A stretch of DNA of 64,000 bases from NCBI RefSeq assembly GCF_027923905.1, contig NZ_AP026966.1, positions 124,001 through 188,000 of the forward strand, written 5' to 3'. Made by a program: the position numbers and the translations under genes. Positions 28,977 through 38,803 of this stretch are shown here, in pieces. Origin of the DNA: Massilia varians (GTDB lineage Bacteria > Pseudomonadota > Gammaproteobacteria > Burkholderiales > Burkholderiaceae_D). Below the pieces are notes generated by a model. That model ran no database searches. It saw only the letters and a list, made by a program, of their open reading frames with translations, and had not been told where the DNA came from. Position 1 is the first letter of the stretch. Each line of letters begins with the position of its first letter.

Positions 28977-30260
28977 CTAGGCAGACGGGCCTTCACAAAC
29001 TGGACAATCGGTTCCACTACATGGCCCACCTGGGTCAACTGGAGGTGAGGGTTTCGGTTGTGAAGGATGGCAACTGAGGGTTCCGCACTCCGGTGGCGGC
29101 GTATTGGCTACTGGCGGGTCTCCCGGGTCTGCTGGCTGGCCGCCGTTACCTGCACCGGGCAGGGACACTGGGTTGTCACTCTCGATTGGATGCGACTGCA
29201 TTTGCATTGTCACGTGAGTAACCACCGGGATACGCCCCGACTCCACCAGTTTGGTATGGAAAGAATCAGACTTCGGGTCCAGCCACTTCAGGTAGACCTT
29301 ATAAATATTCGACACAACCGGGACCTTCGGCATGTAACCATGCGTGATCCGTAGTTTTATAAGATTCGCGTCCTGCCGGTTCTGTCCTGAATTCGCTTTA
29401 ACCTCGTCCATCCCGGGGCTCAAAAACGGCAGGTTGCTGTTTCGGATAACCCGCCGGGATCCGGTCTTCAGTGCCGCCTGAAGGACAGGATCGTTCCAGT
29501 CGTCGAAGCTTTCTTTGGTCGGATTGACTAGCTCAATCCGCACGTTGCCCGCCAAATCGGCCTTGGCTTTGGCGAGGGACGCGGCAATCTCCGTCGCAGA
29601 CTGCCCACCGCCATACAGTGGAACCAAAGCGTTAGCAAAGGCAGTTTCTATCTTCTCCAGGCTCGCATTGCCCACACTACCTGCCCTTGCAGCCATGAAA
29701 CTCGCATGATTTATCTGATTCTTTGCGAAGAAGAGAAGACCATATTGCAAAATGGCCAAGCCCAGCAGCGTAATGAGAGGCCCGACGACGACAAACTCCG
29801 TCATCGCAGATCCGCGCTGGCCCTGGTGTTTAACTGGAGATCCCGACACCGGCCTTGATCTGCAAGGCACGTCGACCAACTGGCTTTCGCAGTCAATTGC
29901 AAACTTGTCGATACTTCCTGCGGCTAGCTCAAGCGTATGAACTTCGCCGGCTTTCAATCCGCGCCTAGGCGCCAGGACACTTGTTTTCCATGGCGCTAGC
30001 CCACGGACATATTTCAACACGCGGCCTTCGCTGTCGATATACACGACGTCGATGGGATAGCGCATGAAAAAACAGTGAACACTCGAGCATCTCGGGATCA
30101 GAAAGCCTAAGCCTTGAGGAAGCTGTGTAGAAAGCATGAGACCGCGGAATCGCTCCCATAGCCCACGGGCGGTGTGTAGTCTGATGGAGTGGCTGCCGGA
30201 GCGCGTATGCAATCTAGCCTCGTAATGGTTGGACAAATCCATGTCAGCTTGTATGGTCAT
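28977..30260 (-). CDS. DUF192 domain fused to a TadE-type pseudopilin
   Basis: 427 aa. Residues about 10-125 form a DUF192 domain (RFRGLMLS, CFFMRYPIDVVYID, AGEVHTLELAAGS). A TadE-like segment follows: QRGSAMTEFVVVGP with a hydrophobic helix (about 153-180), the hallmark of pseudopilins of the Tad pilus. A long outward domain ends in a Pro/Gly/Cys-rich tail. No separate start codon with a ribosome binding site precedes the TadE part except the internal Met of SAMTEF, so a true fusion is likely. The gene begins 6 bases after tadC and belongs to the damaged Tad operon. The DUF192 part would face the cytoplasm if the TadE helix keeps its usual orientation. Confidence 0.82.
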   Translation of the reverse strand: MTIQADMDLSNHYEARLHTRSGSHSIRLHTARGLWERFRGLMLSTQLPQGLGFLIPRCSSVHCFFMRYPIDVVYIDSEGRVLKYVRGLAPWKTSVLAPRRGLKAGEVHTLELAAGSIDKFAIDCESQLVDVPCRSRPVSGSPVKHQGQRGSAMTEFVVVGPLITLLGLAILQYGLLFFAKNQINHASFMAARAGSVGNASLEKIETAFANALVPLYGGGQSATEIAASLAKAKADLAGNVRIELVNPTKESFDDWNDPVLQAALKTGSRRVIRNSNLPFLSPGMDEVKANSGQNRQDANLIKLRITHGYMPKVPVVSNIYKVYLKWLDPKSDSFHTKLVESGRIPVVTHVTMQMQSHPIESDNPVSLPGAGNGGQPADPGDPPVANTPPPECGTLSCHPSQPKPSPPVDPGGPCSGTDCPVCEGPSA

Positions 30261-30266
30261 CTATTG

Positions 30267-31205
30267 CTACAGCCCAGAGTTCATGAATTTCATGACGATC
30301 GGGAAGAAAAGGACGATGAACGTACATGGGAAAATGAAGGCAATCAGGGGGAACAGCATCTTCACTGGCGCCTCCATCGCCAGCTTTTCCGCGCGAAGAA
30401 ATCGCTCGCTGCGCCGTTGGTCCGCCTGCGCCCGTAGCACCGGACCAAGGTTCATCCCCATTTTTTCTGCTTGGATGACGGCAGTGATGAAATTCGTGAC
30501 ATTTGGCTCCGCAAGTCGCTCAGCCATCGTGCGTAATGACTCCGCACGACTCTTCCCAGCACGAATGTCGCGCAAGACGCGCTGGAACTCATCGCGCAGC
30601 ACTCCTTTCGGTCCCTTCGCAACGGCCTGGCTCATCGCCCCCTGCATGTTCAGCCCAGCCTCGACACACAAGGTGATAATGTCCAGATAAAAGGGAATAG
30701 ACTTGAGCAGCTCGCTTTTCCTTCGGAGGATCAGGTCCCGTAGCCAGATGAACGGGTAGGCGTATCCGGATAAAAAGCCGACCGCACTAAACTGTAAATA
30801 CCCCATCAGGGAAATACCGGTACCGTCCTCGCTTGGAATGTCGAAAGTGCTCGTTCCCCACCAAGTCAAAATGGCAATTAACAAACCAGAAGTGATGGAA
30901 CCTGCTATAAATTGAGATGGAGATAACGAGTACTCAAGGCCCGCCTTGCGCAATCGCACAACCAAGGCATCATGCTGCTTCGCCGGCATATAGCCGGAAA
31001 TTGCATGACTAATCCAATGGATCGGAATCCAGGCAAGGCGAAATGCAAGCGGCGGCGCGTCCTTGTACTGGCGATCCTCTGGTGGGATCTCGGCTACATT
31101 TCGACTGACAATCCATGCTGCCAAGGCGACTGACATCCCTATCCCGAGGGCGAACAGCGCCACTACCCAACCGCTATGCTGAAGAAGTAATTGATGCATC
31201 GGCAA
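30267..31205 (-). CDS. tadC: Tad pilus inner-membrane platform protein TadC
   Basis: 312-aa type II secretion F-domain protein. Membrane segments lie near residues 12-32, about 100-155 and 275-305. The central cytoplasmic F domain has IPFYLDIITLCVEAGLNMQGAM and ADQRRSERFLRAEKLAMEAP, typical of TadC. With TadB it forms the platform that the TadA ATPase drives. The gene is intact, but the ATPase and most of TadB are absent here, so the pilus cannot be assembled from this locus alone. Confidence 0.9.
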   Translation of the reverse strand: MPMHQLLLQHSGWVVALFALGIGMSVALAAWIVSRNVAEIPPEDRQYKDAPPLAFRLAWIPIHWISHAISGYMPAKQHDALVVRLRKAGLEYSLSPSQFIAGSITSGLLIAILTWWGTSTFDIPSEDGTGISLMGYLQFSAVGFLSGYAYPFIWLRDLILRRKSELLKSIPFYLDIITLCVEAGLNMQGAMSQAVAKGPKGVLRDEFQRVLRDIRAGKSRAESLRTMAERLAEPNVTNFITAVIQAEKMGMNLGPVLRAQADQRRSERFLRAEKLAMEAPVKMLFPLIAFIFPCTFIVLFFPIVMKFMNSGL

Positions 31206-31236
31206 GCCCCCTGGTTAGCTAAATAGGACGGGGTTC

Positions 31237-31511
31237 TCAAACGTCGATTGCGATAATTTTTCGAATTACAAAGATCCCCATGAACTCAAGGAACACGAGA
31301 GCAACCAGCGCCCCCCAGCCGATTCGAGTAGTCCACAGCAGCGCCATCGCCTCTGGTTCCATTCGCTGAAGTATCAATAGCAGCACAATGGGTAAAAAAC
31401 CGACGACCCAGGCTTGCAGCTTGCCTTGCGCCGTCAATGCGCGAATCTTTCCCTCCATCTGCAGCCGACTGCGGATAGTGTTGGAGGTACGCTCCAGTGT
31501 TTCGGCCAGAC
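31237..31511 (-). pseudogene. tadB: C-terminal fragment of tadB
   Basis: About 91 codons of the TadB C terminus (LAETLERTSNTIRSRLQMEG, then KIRALTAQGKLQAWVVG, two membrane helices, IAIDV end), cut exactly at the end of IS3 copy 2. The N-terminal two-thirds are nowhere in the window. Confidence 0.88.
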
Positions 31512-31571
31512 TGAGGTACGCTGATTTTTTCGGACACTCTTGTTTGGTAAAGTTCACCAACAGGAGCCTTT

Positions 31572-31886
31572 ATGAAGACATTGAAGAAGACGTACACCCC
31601 GGAACTCAAGGAAGAAGCCGTGAAGCTGGTGCTGGCGCAGGGTTTGTCCATTGAGCAGGCAGCAGCACGAGTAAGTATCCCAAAAGGGACGCTGGCCAAT
31701 TGGGTAGCAGCCGCCAAACGCGGGCCGGCCGCAACAGCAGCCCCTGGAAGCCGCTCTGTGGCCGAGCTGGAAGCGGAGAACGCGAAGCTGCGCAAGCAGC
31801 TAGCCCAGGCAGAGATGGAGCGGGACATCGTAAAAAAAGCGGCGGCGTACTTTGCGCAGGAGTCGCTGCCAAGTACGCGTGGATAA
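31572..31886 (+). CDS. IS3-family OrfA (HTH protein)
   Basis: 104-aa transposase helper with an N-terminal helix-turn-helix (LSIEQAAARVSIPKGTLANW) and a leucine-zipper-like C-terminal helix (VAELEAENAKLRKQLAQ). An A7 run at about 31831-31837, ahead of its stop, is a typical -1 slippage site producing the OrfAB transposase. Confidence 0.93.
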   Translation: MKTLKKTYTPELKEEAVKLVLAQGLSIEQAAARVSIPKGTLANWVAAAKRGPAATAAPGSRSVAELEAENAKLRKQLAQAEMERDIVKKAAAYFAQESLPSTRG

Positions 31887-31891
31887 AGACA

Positions 31892-32752
31892 ATGCGACTC
31901 GATTTCCCTGGCTATCCTGTGAAGCTGATGTGCCAGGTATTGGACGTCTCGCGCAGCGGCTACTACAACTCGCTGCAGGCCAAGCCATCGACACGCGAGC
32001 AGGAAGACGCTCGGTTGAAAATCCTGATTACGGCAGTGCATCGGCAAACCCGAGAGACCTACGGGGTGCCTCGGATAAAGCACGAGCTTGCTGCACAGGG
32101 TCATGAAGTTGGTCGCGACCGTGTGCGCCGACTTCGCCAGGAGCTCAATCTGCGCTGCAAACAACGGCGCAAATTCATCGCAACGACAAACTCGAATCAC
32201 AACCTTCCCATCGCTGAGAACTTGCTGGAACAGCGGTTCGCGCCGAACAGGCCTGACGAAGTGTGGGTGACCGACATCACCTATATCTCCACTGCCGAAG
32301 GCTGGCTGTATCTTGCCGGCGTAAAGGACGTTTTTACCTGCGAGATCGTCGGCTACGCGATGGGCGAGCGCATGACGCAGGAGCTGACGACGCAGGCCTT
32401 GTGGCGCGCCGTGAGCCACAAGCGGCCGGCGCCAGGGCTGATCCATCATTCGGACCGTGGAAGCCAATACTGCGCCCATGCCTACCAGGAGCTGGTGGCG
32501 CAGTTCGGCATGCGCGCGTCGATGTCGCGCCGCGGGAACTGCTATGACAACGCGCCGATGGAGAGCTTCTGGGGCACGCTGAAGAATGAGCTTGTTCATC
32601 ATCGCCGCTATGCCACCCGTGCTGAGGCAAAGGCCTCGATTCAGGAATACATTGAAATTTTCTACAACCGACAGCGGCGCCATTCCCGCATCGGCTTTGT
32701 TCCGCCAGCGTTGTTCGCCGAATCCTTCAGCGAACAGCCGCAGGCGGCTTAA
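31892..32752 (+). CDS. IS3-family transposase OrfB (copy 2)
   Basis: 286 aa from ATG 31892; the frame is open upstream through the A7 slippage site, as needed for an OrfAB fusion. The catalytic triad is in VWVTDITY, HHSDRGSQY and PMESFWG. Essentially identical to copy 1. With orfA intact, this copy should be the active source. Confidence 0.93.
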   Translation: MRLDFPGYPVKLMCQVLDVSRSGYYNSLQAKPSTREQEDARLKILITAVHRQTRETYGVPRIKHELAAQGHEVGRDRVRRLRQELNLRCKQRRKFIATTNSNHNLPIAENLLEQRFAPNRPDEVWVTDITYISTAEGWLYLAGVKDVFTCEIVGYAMGERMTQELTTQALWRAVSHKRPAPGLIHHSDRGSQYCAHAYQELVAQFGMRASMSRRGNCYDNAPMESFWGTLKNELVHHRRYATRAEAKASIQEYIEIFYNRQRRHSRIGFVPPALFAESFSEQPQAA

Positions 32753-32785
32753 GACGAGCGTGTCCGTTATTGACAGTACACCTCA

Positions 32786-33108
32786 GGCACCCCCCTGACG
32801 TGCCCTTGGGCATAGTCTAACCAAGACGAAACGCTCACCATCTGTGCTATTAGCACCTCGTTTGCGATCAATGCACGATTTGTGTAAGCAGAAAAATTCA
32901 GTGCTCGCGCGTGCATTACACCTGCGCTGTATGCCACAGCATCTGCCGTATTGACCAACTTCGTCTTTTCGCTAGAAAGTTGCGCAGTGTTAAAAAGAAA
33001 AAATAACGCTACGAGTCCTACGGTTAAGACGAATAACCCATAGATAAGCGCCTGCCCACGTTGGCGGGCAGGCCACTGGTGATTTGTTGACTTTGGGCTG
33101 ATGTGCAT
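32786..33108 (-). pseudogene. N-terminal fragment of a TadG-like pilus protein
   Basis: About 107 codons starting MHISPKSTNHQWPARQRGQA, with the hydrophobic segment LIYGLFVLTVGLVALFFLF. TadE/TadG-like proteins begin this way (QRGQALIY...). The frame runs directly into IS3 copy 2 (the last residues are IS-encoded). The remaining, normally much longer, outward part is missing. Confidence 0.82.
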
Positions 33109-33147
33109 CTCTGGAAAGAACGAACGCGGTATGGGTTATATACGTTT

Positions 33148-33462
33148 CTATTGCCCCCCAGAGCCGCCACCTCCACCGCCCTGTTTACCCGCGTCGGCTT
33201 GGTTCCCATACGTTGAGAGCGAATTTTTGTTCGCATCGGCTGCAACCGTCGCTGCTTTATTGGCGGCAGTGCCAGCTTTAGCAATGGCATCTGAGCCGTT
33301 CTGGCCAGCGACTTCTTGGGCGATGCCGGCAGTCTGGTTCCGCACTGTTGCGCCGAATAACTGATAAACAGCGATAGCGGCTACGGCGATAAGAGCCACG
33401 ATAATGATGTATTCGGTCATCCCTTGACCGGCACATCTCTTGTTACATATCGGTTTTTTCAT
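33148..33462 (-). CDS. Flp-type pilin
   Basis: 104-aa Flp/Fap prepilin. ATG 33462 is preceded by AAAGGAG at good spacing, which decides the start over an upstream in-frame ATG at 33495. A short basic leader ends at G, with likely prepilin-peptidase cleavage in AGQG-MTEYIII. The hydrophobic pilin helix IIIVALIAVAAIAVYQLFG follows, and an Ala/Asn-rich tail ends in a run of glycines (GGGGGGSGG). The mature part is longer than typical Flp pilins (about 50-60 aa), and the Gly-rich tail is unusual. First gene of the wrecked Tad operon. Confidence 0.9.
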   Translation of the reverse strand: MKKPICNKRCAGQGMTEYIIIVALIAVAAIAVYQLFGATVRNQTAGIAQEVAGQNGSDAIAKAGTAANKAATVAADANKNSLSTYGNQADAGKQGGGGGGSGGQ

Positions 33463-33664
33463 CAGGTACTCCTTTAGGTGAGCAGGTGATTCCATTGTGC
33501 AACTCTTACGGTTTCGCAGCAGTGATGAAAGTCAACTGTTTCGCTTTGGAAATCTCAAATGGATGCTTGTTGTGAGAACGCACAGGTGTGCGCCAACGTC
33601 AAGACTGGCGTATCTGTCGCGTTTGCGTATCATTGCTTGTTCGCCTCAACGAACGAAAAGCCGC

Positions 33665-36016
<2,352 letters not shown>

Positions 36017-36044
36017 GCAGGCGCGCGGCCGGCCGCTGGGCCGG

Positions 36045-36332
36045 TCAGCCCGCGTGCTTGAGGAACAGCCCGACCATGTAGACGCTGAGGAAGCCGAAGC
36101 CGATCAGGATCATGCGCTTTTGCGGCATGCCCGGGCGTCCGGTTTTCTTGATGTGCAGCCCTTCGCGCACCATCAGGAGGCCGTAGCCGAGGGCGGCGAT
36201 GCCGCACAGGAGGCGGCCGACGCCCAGGCCCATCAGGCCCTCGACGAGGTTGATCAGGCCGGGAATGCCCAGCAGGGCGCCGATCGCGAAATTGGCGGTG
36301 GCCGAAGGTGAGCGCTTGGGTGTCTGTTGCAT
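36045..36332 (-). CDS. Small membrane protein, unknown function
   Basis: 95 aa with three hydrophobic segments (about 15-36, 39-58 and 72-92: ALLGIPGLINLVEGLMGL, LCGIAALGYGLLMV, ILIGFGFLSVYMVGLFL). It is followed about 75 bases upstream (in its own direction) by another small membrane protein gene; the pair is convergent with tex. No family recognised. Confidence 0.7.
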   Translation of the reverse strand: MQQTPKRSPSATANFAIGALLGIPGLINLVEGLMGLGVGRLLCGIAALGYGLLMVREGLHIKKTGRPGMPQKRMILIGFGFLSVYMVGLFLKHAG

Positions 36333-36408
36333 GATGCGTGCCGGACGAAAGGAATGCGCGCGATCATACCAGCCCCGCCCCGCCCATGGGCAAAAACCGC
36401 CGGCTGCT

Positions 36409-36720
36409 TCAGCCGAGGACGCGCACCGCGGTCGCGCCTGCCTTCACCAGGAAGCACAGGCAGAACAGGCCGATACAGGCGTAGCCGACCATGGTCGTGC
36501 GTGTTGATGCCAGCTCGCCGCGCCGGTCGCGCCAGGCCTGCACCGCGCAGTACAGCAGGAACAGGCCGGCCGGCAGCTGGCCGACGTAGAGCAGGACGTC
36601 TTCCAGTGGCTCCCGGTACATTCCGGTAATGATTTCGTACACGCCGGCGATGACAAAGAAGGCAGCCATGCACCACAGCAGGGGCGATGGCATGGAAGCG
36701 AAGCCGCGGTAGGCAGTCAT
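36409..36720 (-). CDS. Small membrane protein, unknown function
   Basis: 103 aa from ATG 36720 (MTAYRGFASMPSPLLWCMAA). Three hydrophobic segments (CMAAFFVIAGVYEIITG, LLYVGQLPAGLFLLYCAV, MVGYACIGLFCLCFLVKAG). Similar in size and topology to its neighbour at 36045 but not clearly homologous. An in-frame ATG at 36756 would add 12 residues. Confidence 0.68.
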   Translation of the reverse strand: MTAYRGFASMPSPLLWCMAAFFVIAGVYEIITGMYREPLEDVLLYVGQLPAGLFLLYCAVQAWRDRRGELASTRTTMVGYACIGLFCLCFLVKAGATAVRVLG

Positions 36721-36885
36721 GATGGGTCCCGTTCGGGTAGCATGAAAGACCATCATAGCCGGGATTTTGCGGTAAAAATCCGCCGATTGTCACAGCGGGC
36801 GGGAGAACGGTGCCCGGCCCGTGCCCGCCCTGCCGAATTCTTATAAAATGGCGGCATCTTATCCATTCCCACTGAAGGCACACAC

Positions 36886-37200
36886 ATGAGCGACGTTCAA
36901 ACCTGGATCAAAGACACCGTGACCAACACCCCGGTCGTGCTGTTCATGAAGGGAACCGCGCAATTCCCGCAATGCGGCTTCTCGGGCCGCGCCATCCAGA
37001 TCCTGAAAGCCTGCGGTGTCGACAACATCGCCACCGTCAACGTCCTGGAAGACGCCGAAGTCCGCCAGGGCATCAAGGACTACTCGAACTGGCCGACCAT
37101 CCCGCAGCTCTACGTGCGCGGCGAATTCATCGGCGGCACCGACATCATGAACGAGATGTACGACTCGGGCGAGCTGCAGACCCTGCTGAAGAACGGCTGA
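36886..37200 (+). CDS. grxD: Monothiol glutaredoxin Grx4
   Basis: 104-aa monothiol glutaredoxin with the CGFS active site (Cys30) and the glutathione-binding [16 protein letters not shown] segment. The family carries [2Fe-2S] clusters with glutathione, partners with BolA-type proteins and supplies iron-sulfur clusters to targets. It sits 4 bases upstream of ubiX and is probably co-transcribed. Confidence 0.96.
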   Translation: MSDVQTWIKDTVTNTPVVLFMKGTAQFPQCGFSGRAIQILKACGVDNIATVNVLEDAEVRQGIKDYSNWPTIPQLYVRGEFIGGTDIMNEMYDSGELQTLLKNG

Positions 37201-37204
37201 TTCC

Positions 37205-37798
37205 ATGACCGGCCGCCCGCGCAGGATCATTGTCGCCATCACTGGCGCAACCGGCGCGGTCTATGGCGTGCAGCTGCTGCGGCGGCTGCACGCGACTCCC
37301 GGCGTCGAGACCCACCTGGTCGTTTCCGAAGCCGCCTCCCTCACCCTGCACCAGGAACTCGGCCTGCAGCGGCGCGACGCCGAGGCGCTGGCCCACGTCG
37401 TCCACCGCAACCGCGACATCGGCGCCTCGATCGCCAGCGGCTCGTACCAAGTCGACGGCATGGTGATCGCCCCCTGTTCGATGAAAACCCTGGCGGCCGT
37501 CGCCCATGGCCTGTCGGACAACCTGGTCACGCGCGCCGCGGATGTGATGCTGAAGGAAAGGCGCCGGCTGGTGCTGATGGTGCGCGAGACGCCTTTCAAC
37601 CTGGCGCACCTGCGCAATATGACGGCCGTGACGGAAATGGGCGGCATCGTGTTCCCGCCCCTGCCGAGCTTTTATCATCGTCCGGCGACGATCGAAGAGA
37701 TGGTCGAGCACACGGTCGACCGGGCGGTCGACCTGCTGGGGCTCGATAATGCCCATGCCCCGCGCTGGGGCGGCATGAAGGACGCGCAGGACGCCTGA
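37205..37798 (+). CDS. ubiX: Flavin prenyltransferase UbiX
   Basis: 197 aa. Makes prenylated FMN, the cofactor of the UbiD decarboxylase in ubiquinone synthesis. The FMN/phosphate-binding start RIIVAITGATGAVYGV, APCSMKTLAAVAHGLSDNL and the C-terminal RRLVLMVRETPFN motif are all present. Length is usual for the family. Confidence 0.96.
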   Translation: MTGRPRRIIVAITGATGAVYGVQLLRRLHATPGVETHLVVSEAASLTLHQELGLQRRDAEALAHVVHRNRDIGASIASGSYQVDGMVIAPCSMKTLAAVAHGLSDNLVTRAADVMLKERRRLVLMVRETPFNLAHLRNMTAVTEMGGIVFPPLPSFYHRPATIEEMVEHTVDRAVDLLGLDNAHAPRWGGMKDAQDA

Positions 37799-37823
37799 AC
37801 CCTGCCCCGGCCGGGGCGCCGGT

Positions 37824-37997
37824 TCAGCGCTTGTCGCCGTCGAACGGCTCGCCGGCCTTTTTCGCCTCGCGTGCTTCCTCGAGCATCCGCCGCCGGGCAT
37901 TGCGTTGTCGCATCACCTCGGCATGGCGCGCCGCCGTCATCGGCGGTGCGGTCATCAGTTCCTTGAGCTGGGCGGTGTTGGCGTAGTTGTTTCGCAT
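37824..37997 (-). CDS. Small basic protein, unknown function
   Basis: 57 aa from ATG 37997 (MRNNYANTAQLKELMTAPPM), preceded by AAGGAG about 10 bases upstream, which favours this start over an in-frame ATG at 38096. The helical, highly charged C-terminal half (RQRNARRRMLEEAREAKKAG) suggests a nucleic-acid or protein binder. No family recognised. Convergent with ubiX. Confidence 0.6.
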   Translation of the reverse strand: MRNNYANTAQLKELMTAPPMTAARHAEVMRQRNARRRMLEEAREAKKAGEPFDGDKR

Positions 37998-38115
37998 ACG
38001 GCAGCTGCTCCTTGACGTGACCCGGTGACGGCGGATCCGCTCGCCACCGGACAGATTATGACCCAGCTCCGGCCGTTTGTGCGTTCCCGAAGTCACGAAA
38101 AGTGCAACTACGAAA

Positions 38116-38535
38116 CTATTTTTGCTCTGGCTTCTGGTGGTTCATGCGCACCAGCATGCGGATGAACTCGCGTGCCAGCTGGCGATGGTGTTCGTCCAGG
38201 CGTTGCAAATCCGCAATCAACTTCACGTCGGCGGATTCGAAGCGGGCGCCGCCGCCATTGGCGTCGGTGCCGGTGGCGGCATGCTCGGCGCCGCCGAAGC
38301 GCAGCCAGTCGGCCGGCACGCCGAGCCACTGGGCGATCATGCGCAGTTTTTCCTGGGTCGGGATGGCTTCGCCTACCAGCCACTTGCGCGCGGCATGGAC
38401 GGTGATCGGGCGGCCTTCGAAACGGATGTTGAATTCGCGGGCCAAGCGGGTGGGACTATCGGGCGAGTAGTGGGCGTTCTTCAGCGCCTGTTGCAGGCGC
38501 TCACTGAAGCTCTCCCGTTCATTGGTTGAATTCAT
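38116..38535 (-). CDS. XRE-like helix-turn-helix regulator
   Basis: 139 aa. A lambda-repressor-like DNA-binding region spans about residues 28-80 (SPTRLAREFNIRF, ITVHAARKWLVGEAIPTQEK, LRMIAQWLGVPADWLRFG), followed by a short helical C-terminal part (LIADLQRLDEHHRQLAREFI). No peptidase domain. It resembles small repressors with a single helix-turn-helix found in proteobacterial chromosomes. The AT-rich 270 bp upstream holds a perfect inverted repeat. Confidence 0.8.
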   Translation of the reverse strand: MNSTNERESFSERLQQALKNAHYSPDSPTRLAREFNIRFEGRPITVHAARKWLVGEAIPTQEKLRMIAQWLGVPADWLRFGGAEHAATGTDANGGGARFESADVKLIADLQRLDEHHRQLAREFIRMLVRMNHQKPEQK

Positions 38536-38688
38536 TGCAATGCTTACTTTTTGTCTGCGGATGGCCAGTCGGGATGGCCGGGCGTTCTATTGCTGAGAAG
38601 CCTCAACCACAATCATACCTTTAAAAAGTAACAAAGATGTGATTATTTAATAGAATTTACAGGGTTTACGAATAGGAAATATTACCCG

Positions 38689-38710
38689 CAATTCCCCATT
38701 TGGGGAATTG
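38689..38710. promoter_or_regulatory. Perfect inverted repeat CAATTCCCC-ATTT-GGGGAATTG
   Basis: A 9-bp perfect dyad with a 4-base spacer in the AT-rich gap between the XRE-like regulator (its upstream side) and the end of the metallo-hydrolase gene. No T run follows in either direction, so an operator (possibly for the adjacent regulator) is more likely than a terminator. Confidence 0.4.
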
Positions 38711-38803
38711 AGAATATATCCTAAAAGAAAAATTATGACATCGCCGCACGATTGCGTGCAACAAATATGCAGATTGCCGGCACAGCCGGCGTTGCGGAAA
38801 AGA

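Larger units (their letters stand above)
31512..32785 (+). mobile_element. IS3-family element, copy 2 (intact, no target duplication)
   Basis: 1274 bp with ends TGAGGTacgCTG and TGAGGTgtaCTG (inverted). Flanks are GAC on the left and GGC on the right, so there is no direct repeat, unlike copy 1. The left flank is tadB C terminus and the right flank is a tadG-like N terminus, which are different genes. This is what a deletion next to the IS would leave. Confidence 0.93.

Noticed and set aside
15954-32785. Composite transposon formed by the two IS3 copies
   Set aside because: Copy 1 has its own 3-bp target duplication. Copy 2 sits at a deletion inside a Tad locus whose genes continue on both sides, so the segment did not arrive as one unit.
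37806-37821. CCCCGGCCGGGG palindrome after ubiX as a terminator
   Set aside because: It leaves no room for a loop and no T run follows. Chance in GC-rich DNA is likely.
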